Positions 57,601 to 64,000 of a DNA stretch of 64,000 bases are shown one piece after another. The notes under the pieces are model-generated. The model was not told where the DNA came from, ran no database searches, and saw only the letters and a list, made by a program, of their open reading frames with translations. How positions within the stretch are numbered: the stretch's first letter is position 1; each line of letters begins with the position of its first letter. The stretch is from Myxocyprinus asiaticus (Eukaryota; Chordata; Actinopteri; Cypriniformes; Catostomidae): positions 45,084,594 to 45,148,593 of the forward strand of contig NC_059358.1 in assembly GCF_019703515.2 (NCBI RefSeq). The letters run 5' to 3'. The position numbers were made by a program, and so were the translations under genes.

Positions 57601-57849
57601 GAATTATGTCTCACAAAACAATCTGACAAATACAAGAGGGAAGAGGACACAATGTATAGGCAAGGCACATGTGGAACAGGTGAAGGCAATTAACATAACA
57701 AGGACTAAATGAGGGAGAGTGACAAGGGTAACAAGGAGGAGGGGGTAGGGAAGCACACGCAGACACAGCCAATTACACATACACATGACAAACACATGCA
57801 AGAAGAAAACAGACAGAGACCGAAGGGCAGACAGAATAGGATCATGACA
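57601..57849 (-). mobile_element. LTR fragment
   Basis: On the reverse strand it begins TGTCATGATCC at 57849, an LTR-like start. It has the composition of cyprinid LTRs ('ttgttacccttgtcactctc', 'cctatacattgtgtcctctt'). The other end is cut at the junction with the RNase H LINE near 57600. No polyadenylation signal or duplication is visible. Confidence 0.45.
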
Positions 57850-58349
57850 ATTATAAATTAAATACCATTCTTCCTTGTGTTTATTTAGTGGAAAAACAGT
57901 GAAAAACATGTATTCATTATCTTCTAGTAGATTTTTATTTCATGAAACATTTTGAATGTACTTGGCTACAATGGCAGTTAGAAATTATTTGAATTTATTA
58001 CAAAAAATTATGATTTAAAATAATTCTTATGCAATTTTCACCGGTTGTATGTCAAAAGGGAGGTGTGACACATGTTCTGGACTTTAGTTTTGTATGGACT
58101 CTTTTTAAAAATCATGTTTTAGTTCCTGGTCTTGTCTCCCCTCTGATTGTTCCCTAGGTGTTTCTTGTTAACCATGTTAGTCCATGTGTATAAATTGCCC
58201 TCGTGTGCTCTCTACATTTGTTGGTTAGTGTTCTTAGAAAGCTCCTTTGGCTCCTGTGCTTTGTTTATTTTGAGTGTTCATTAAAAGATGCTGCACTTAG
58301 ATCTGGGTCGCTTGGTCTTCATCTGTCTACAAATATTACAACCGTTTAC

Positions 58350-59090
58350 ATGGAGCTAACAGCTTTGGTGCTTCTGTCTCTCCAGCAGGGATCAGGCTCT
58401 ATTTTGAGGGATACTCTGAAATTTTTTTTTAGTGAACTGTTTGAACTGGGGTGACATTGAGCTTAAGGACTTATACAGGTGTGGGCTCAATGAACCTGTC
58501 AAGTCCTGTTTGCAGGAAAGTAGATGTGAGCTCTCTTTGGTGGACTACATTAACTACGTTTCCATCCAAGGATTTTTTGTGAAAAAAGTTTTTGCGCATC
58601 AAAAGTAAGCTGATGGAAACGCAAATTATCACTAAAATTTCACAAGTGTCGACATAATATTTTTCAGTTTAACTCTAGCGCATAAACTCTATGTTGATAC
58701 GTCAAATGTCGTGAAAAACTGGATTGGAAACACATTTTGTAGAAAAAAATTGTCATTAATGCAAAAATGTAGTGTCACATGACAGAATTTGCCCCAATTG
58801 TTAGCCTGTGTTATCATGATGTCAAGGTATAGGATCCATGAAAGCCAATTTATTGTACGTGATTATGCATTGATCTGAACGGCATAAAGATCCGATCACT
58901 GCAAACATGACACTTCCAGGAGTACCAACACAAATATCTCACAACATAAGTATCATTCACATCAACAAGAGCACAGAGAACAAATGAATGGAAACTCTTT
59001 GTGATTAATTTAATCACGGTTTATTTATTAAAGTTGCTTTTCCACACCATTCAAAATAATAGACAGCAGTCATGGAATTAGCCCATAATA

Positions 59091-59122
<32 letters not shown>

Positions 59123-59790
59123 TTCTGTGCACAAAGATGTTTAAATTACAAATAAATACACAATACTAGGAGAAAAGCTTCAGTGTGCTTTTTTGGAACA
59201 CTAACATATAGCCCAATTCTATAAAATTATTGTTTAGCTTTTGAAAAAATGCTGGCAAAATTCCCTATATTAAATTACCAAACGAAAAACGCATTAAATT
59301 AATAAAAACAAATTACCAAACGAAAAAATATATATATTTGTAGACCTATTTCCTCATCTTCTGGTTGCATTTATTTGTGAATTAAAATGACAGTAAGCTG
59401 GTTAATTTCAATGAATTGTCTCAATACTCTCCCCATTTTACCAAAACTTCAGAGGAAAAAAATTAGGGACATCTGGGAGGCGAATTAGCGATAAACACAC
59501 ATTTCTGAATGGAAACGGCTTCAAGGCAGATTTCTTTTGCACTAAACCAAAACTTATGCGACAAAGTGTTTTTTTAGACATGACGTCATCACGCACACCA
59601 TTTTTATCGATAAAAGGCCATTTTAATGGAAACAGGCAGAAGACGAAATTTTTTTTGCGCATTTTCACTTTGTCGACAACAAAATAGCGTGAAAAGTGGA
59701 TGGAAACTAGGCTATTGAGTATGCTTTGAGGCTCACGTTCTCCTCCTACACAGTGAGGTATGACCGGACACTTACTACGGCACTCAGGTC
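58350..59790 (+). pseudogene. gag-like fragment, interrupted
   Basis: From the ATG at 58350 the frame reads MELTALVLLSLQQGSGSILR. After a frameshift near 58425 it reads LKDLYRCGLNEPVKSCL and LVDYINY just before the MITE at 58552, then ALRLTFSSYTVRY after it. The pattern, with a tryptophan/leucine-rich helix and 'YRCGLNEPV', resembles the capsid part of fish Gypsy-like Gag proteins. It is short and non-functional. Low similarity makes the family call tentative. Confidence 0.5.
58552..59713. mobile_element. 1.16-kb MITE related to 43069-43431
   Basis: The left end aactacgtttccatccaagg and the reversed right end agcctagtttccatccactt are inverted copies. Secondary 'tttttgcgcat' motifs are mirrored as 'atgcgcaaaaaaaatt'. 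The flanks are att on both sides (58549-58551 and 59714-59716), a possible 3-bp duplication. A (TA)n run at 59095-59122 lies inside. No coding sequence. Confidence 0.7.
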
Positions 59791-60689
59791 TCTCTCAATG
59801 GAGGCACCCCTGATCCCTGTGGTCTCCATCTCGCCCATTTCACATATGAGCGTCATGGTTCACCCTTGGGTTTTGAATGGCCTTGTGCTATTTCATATTT
59901 TCAAAGTAGGCAAATTGCACACAATTGCAATTAATTTGGCAAAAAAAAAAAAAGGCAAAAGTGATTTTTCGCTGTTGCCATGGTAAGCACAGCTTTAATT
60001 ATTTTAACATTGGTCAGACGAGAAGTGTGGCTAAAGCCCTATTCTGAGGGCATTATAGTTTTCCGGACATATGTTCGTAAAGTAATTAGAACTGTGGACA
60101 TCTGTAATATTTACCGTCAATTCGTATGCAAAGGATAAGCGACGTCTTTAAAAAATCACATAGGTGGGTGTCTAAAGCATTTACACACTGCTGTCACTTG
60201 GAACTGACCCATTAGAAAATGTATACTGTGCTGATTAATTATGCAGGACATATTAAACATGACCATATATGGCAGATTTTTTTGTGAGAGTGTAAACACA
60301 TCCTTAGTTACTGGTCATGTCTCTGTTCCTTGTTCCCCTCTGATGACCTTGTTTGTCATCGTGTATAAATTAACCTTGTGTGCTCTCTATCTTTGTTGGT
60401 TAGTGTCCTTCGTTAGCTGTAGTGGTTTTAGTTTTCTTGTGTTTCTAGTTTCTTGGGGGCAATGTGTCCCCTTCTGCATACTGCACCCCCTTCGGCATAT
60501 CACGGCTCACTTTGGCATATTACAGCCCCGTTTTGTGGCCATCTGAAGTCTCTGTTCTCCAGATGGCCTGTCTGCCTCTGTTCCAAGTCTTGTCAAAGCC
60601 ACATGTTATTCACTGGTAATCTTCCACTCTGCCAAAGCTCTGAAATCTCACTCTCCATTCCACATTCTGGCATGTTACATTCGGATAAA
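59791..60689. other. Unassigned sequence with an LTR-like segment
   Basis: Between about 60290 and 60480 the order 'gtcatgtctctgttccttg', 'gtgtataaattaaccttgtg' and 'tttgttggttagtgtcc' parallels 58120-58240 and is likely another LTR piece. From 60480 to 60680 a degenerate repeat of 'ggcatattacagccc'-like phrases may come from the gag-linker region of the same family. Confidence 0.4.
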
Positions 60690-62164
60690 CAGTGTTGGGG
60701 AGTAGCTAACTACATGTAGCGACACTACTAACTTAACTAAATTTTTCAGTAGCTTGACAGTAGCTCAGCTGCTTTTAAAAGAGTAGCTTTTCCAGTAGCA
60801 AACTACTGTTTCCAGCAAGTAGCCAAATGCTACATCATGTTGATCAGATTATAACTAAAAGCCTTCCTTATTGCGTAGAGGCCAAACTTTTACCGGCAAA
60901 ACGTCAGACGATCTGGCAGCATATTTCTGTCTGCTGATCAGAATCAGGCAGCATCTTTCTTCTTCTTTTGTAATGGCAGATCACAAACAAATATAGTGAA
61001 TTACCGCCATCTACTGAGAGCTTATTACAGCTCACTTGGATAAGAAGAGATTGTCTGATGGTTATGTAAAGTGAGCAACCACAGTTTGTTTACCTTTACA
61101 AGATGTACAAGGGGCAGGTAAATCTGAAAATGATAAAAGAACACCATTTTATTCTTCTGTGAAACAAAGAATGTGTCAGACACTTTGTTCTTAATAGATC
61201 ACACAACAGCATATTTACCTCTACTATTTTAAATAAAATAATTCAAAAAGTTATTATTGCCTTTTGAGGGATTTTGTTTCTGTTCTAAATATGTTTATTT
61301 CGCTACTCATCATCTGTGCCGCGAGTGAATTAATATTAAAATATTTATAAATATACAGTATATATTATTTTAATAATTACTATCATGCAGAACTATTTGA
61401 TTTCTCCATTTCTTAGCATTTAATTAACTATTATTTTCATGTAAAATAAATAAAATGATTGGTAAAAGAAATCAATCTAGGATGACCATCCGTCCACTTT
61501 TTTTGGACCTGAACAAAGCAAACAAATATTTGTAGAGCAACCCCTGTATGTGACCTGTAAAGCTGGCACTTGCAAGTCAATGGCAAAAAGTCAGAAAATA
61601 CAATGATCATGAACCCAGGTGAGGGGAGAAAACAAGCCCCGAGTCTTTATTCACATATTATCCACAATAAATATTATGTGACAAGAACAAAAAATGCCAG
61701 CCCAAGGAGAATTTGTCATAAAAATTTTATCTTTAGGGAAGTAGGCTACACCTGGCCACAGCAGGACTGAAAAGTGTGAAGTATAGTATAAAAATGATTT
61801 TTTAATGGCGTCTGACTTTTTTGTTTTTATTTTATACTGTTGTATTTAATTTTATGGCCATTACTAATACTCATTAACAAATAGTATTAATGTTACTATT
61901 CATTAAATATATTTAATACATGAATTAATAAATGTCATTAGTGTAAATTTTGTTATTAATATTATTGGTTTGATAATAACATTTAAAAAAAAAAATATTG
62001 CCTCATTAAGTAGCTTAAATATAGCTAGCTACTTTTTGATAGTAACTTGTAGTGTAGCTAACTACTTTTTCAAAAGAGTAGCTTGACTGTATCTTAACTA
62101 CTTAAAATTATGAGTAACTTGTAGCTTGTCAAACTACAGTTTCAAAGTAGCTTCCTCAACACTG
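60690..62164. mobile_element. hAT element (CAGTGTTGGGGAGT ends)
   Basis: The left end cagtgttggggagtagctaa and the reversed right end cagtgttgaggaagctactt. Flanks cggataaa (60682-60689) and tgaataaa (62165-62172) match at 6 of 8 positions. Arms are rich in 'agtagct' motifs. The 1475-bp interior includes a LINE 3'-end fragment (60967-61030) and no transposase. This terminus type is common among fish hAT MITEs. Confidence 0.75.
60967..61030 (-). mobile_element. RNase H-type LINE 3' end fragment
   Basis: 'tcttcttcttttgtaatggc' followed by 'gaattaccgccatctactga' parallels the 3' terminal part at 49676-49760. On the reverse strand it ends in a (gaa)n tail. A very short 5'-truncated insertion. Confidence 0.55.
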
Positions 62165-62172
62165 TGAATAAA

Positions 62173-62410
62173 ACACATGTAAGAACCAAATGTACCATTG
62201 GCTTTTTTGCATCAATCACACCAAACCTGGCACATTGTGTCTTTTTTTTTTTTTTTATGTAAAGATAAACACAAATTACATTTGATAGCAATGGTGGAAC
62301 CAAGATTATCAGTGAATAGCATCTTAAATTTCAGTCTGTTCCTCACCCAAAGTTATCAGATTAGCTGTTGTGATTTTGATTCAGTCTTTTATTTATTTAT
62401 TTAATTAATT
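62173..62410. other. Unassigned spacer
   Basis: Contains a T-run near 62230-62244 and no recognised feature. Confidence 0.35.
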
Positions 62411-62812
62411 TTATCCTGTTTTCTCCCAATTTGGAATGCCCAAATTTCCACTTCTCGTGGTGGCGTGGTTACTCACCTCAATCCGGGTGGCGGAGGACAA
62501 GTCTAAGTTGCCTCCACTTCTGAGACTGTCAATCTGTGCATCTTATCACGTGGCTCACTGTGCATGACACCACGGAGACTCTACATGCGGAGGCTCATGC
62601 TACTCTCTGCGATCCACGCACAACTTAGAGAGCAAGAACCACTAATTGCGACCACGAGGAGGTTAACCCATGTGACTCTACCCTCCCTATCAGTCGGGCC
62701 AATTTGGTAGCTTAGGAGACCTGGCTGGAGTCACTCGGCACACCCTGGATTCAAACTCGCGACTCCAGGGGTGGTAGTCAGCTTCAATACTTGCTGAGCT
62801 ACCCAGGCCCCC
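62411..62812 (-). mobile_element. tRNA-derived SINE, copy 3 (best preserved)
   Basis: On the reverse strand it starts at 62812 with ggggcctgggtagctcagca (A-box region), then 'gctgactaccacccctgg' (anticodon-arm region) and 'gagtttgaatccaggg' (B box). The body shared with copies at 18766 and 31609 follows, ending 'aattgggagaaaacagg' at the left. The tRNA-like head is complete, making it the reference copy in this window for the family. Confidence 0.88.
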
Positions 62813-63240
62813 AGTGACAAGTCTTTTAATCCATTCACCAAAAAGATTTGTTCAGATTTGTTCATTGATTCGTTCATTGACATTGAAGTTAGGCCTTTGC
62901 ACCTTCTGATGGCACCAAATGACCACCTTTTAAGTAATTGCATTGAACTAAAGGCTGCATTGAATTCATGACCAGAACAAGTCTAATGTCCTTCAGTAAA
63001 GTGTGTGTGTCTACAGTTCTACTAAGAGACTTCAGCACTGCAGAATGTTTAAGCATCATAAACATTTCCCCACAAATGACAACAAAGAATATCATATTGT
63101 GAACTGCTGAGCATTACTTTTTATCAAGCTATACATAAAGACAACAATCCTAGCCTTAAAATTAATTATGAGTTAAAATAACATTTGTACAGTATGTCCT
63201 TGTAATGTGTGGTCATCACTCACTTTTATTCATAATTAAT
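62813..63240. other. Unassigned sequence
   Basis: 'ttgttcattgattcgttcat' near 62858 resembles the gttcgtgaacg-type repeat that follows, but no boundary can be drawn. Confidence 0.35.
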
Positions 63241-64000
63241 CCGGCCCCTTCTCTTCAGCAGATCCTCGTTCATGATGACTGATTCGTCCATGTCGTTCTC
63301 GAACAAGTGTACCAGTACATTCGGTTTATTCACCAATGAAATGACCAACTAGTTCATTGAAGGGGTGTATTTGTTCAGTTCAAACCAATGATATGCTCCT
63401 TCACAGCAAGTTCTCAAATGCTATTGGCTCGTAGTATCATAAAAGCCGGAAAAGCAACACAGACAGAATTTGCATGTCTACAAATGTACAAAGACACTTT
63501 AACCATTTTTGCCACAAATGACAAGAAAGTATGTTTTATTGTTCTTATATTTTGTCAAATGCTGGGCTTCACTTTTATTAAGACAGTAAAAGTTCAAGAA
63601 AAGCCTAAATATCTTACACTCTACACCAAAGCACAACATTTACAATCGTTTTTCATGTCATTTTAACTGTACATCTTAAGTCATTTTTACACATTCATAA
63701 ATCTGGGATAATGTTTTGTGCATACTGTACCAAAACTTGTCCTTTCTCTCCGTGTTGAACATGATTGACTCACATGCCGAACTGAACAAACAACATACCT
63801 CTTCTCATTCAGTCGGTCAGCAAATCCTCATTAACAAATGAGATGACTGAGTGATTCATTAATTTCGTTCGTGAACGAGTATCCTAGTACATTCATTTCT
63901 TTCATGAACGAGATGTCTCATTCAGACTCCAACGACCGACTCAATTGGTTCAGGGAAGTATTCCTTTAGCGGGTCGAACCAATGATATGCTACTTCACAG
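63241..64000 (+). repeat. Direct duplication of a gttcgtgaacga-type repeat
   Basis: A block at about 63245-63408 recurs in diverged form at about 63815-64000. Both end with 'aaccaatgatatgct.cttc' and 'acag', and both contain 'agtacattc' and 'gaacgag'-like palindromic motifs. The second block runs to the window edge, so the full unit and copy number are unknown. Between them lie about 400 bp of unassigned AT-rich sequence. Confidence 0.6.

Larger units (their letters stand above)
58064..59790 (+). mobile_element. LTR retroelement remnant (LTR plus gag piece), MITE-interrupted
   Basis: A probable LTR starts TGTGACACATG at 58064 and contains 'gtgtataaattgccctcgtg' (TATA-like) and an ATTAAA signal at about 58280, ending near 58330. 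A short gag-like frame follows, interrupted by the MITE at 58552-59713 and resuming for about 75 bp. A second partial copy of the LTR sequence lies at about 60290-60480. No protease, RT or integrase is present in the window. Confidence 0.55.

Overview
The window reads as a stretch of teleost nuclear genome, most likely from a cyprinid (carp, goldfish or barb type). It is AT-rich and has no convincing intact host gene. It is packed with fish repeat families: two kinds of tRNA-derived SINE, L1-like, L2/Rex-like and RNase H-bearing LINEs, LTR pieces, and Tc1/mariner, hAT, piggyBac, PIF/Harbinger and TTAA-type DNA transposons. The lineage call rests on remembered repeat motifs, for example the units at 9574-9850, 14627-14985 and the SINEs at 18766, 31609 and 62411. 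It is an inference, not a database result.

Layout. 1-5930: a hAT-like element (8-bp target duplication ttcaagag) holding a 3.4-kb tandem array of ~138-bp units with higher-order structure. 6888-13731: a TTAA-type MITE, then a second copy of it split by an L1-like LINE, itself split by a piggyBac derivative that keeps transposase exon 1. 13800-20550: foldback repeats, a possible broken host exon split by a Harbinger MITE, a solo LTR, a Tc1 remnant and a SINE. 20550-25570: mostly unassigned sequence. 25570-33010: a SINE with an intact tRNA-like head, a damaged Tc1, and a run of hAT elements with readable 8-bp duplications. 33158-37301: a nearly full-length L2/Rex-like LINE whose reading frame is broken by only two stop codons, next to an oppositely oriented 3' fragment of the same family. 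37752-40777: a complete-length but dead PIF/Harbinger transposon with both of its genes. 41534-49530: hAT and MITE copies plus two more L2/Rex-like copies. 49676-57600: an RNase H-type LINE apparently split by a second L1-like copy and by a Tc1 MITE that carries a Harbinger MITE. 57600-64000: LTR retroelement remnants, a further hAT, a SINE and a duplicated tail repeat.

How the parts relate. There is no pathway here. The useful information is stratigraphic: at least five nests give relative insertion ages, and many insertion sites can be read exactly from target-site duplications. Every transposase or reverse transcriptase frame found has at least one inactivating lesion in this window, so activity would depend on copies elsewhere. 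Candidate host sequence is limited to a degraded signal-peptide-like frame near 15.9-17.5 kb and a small cysteine-rich frame near 23.3 kb, both weak. I did not find a novel multi-gene system.
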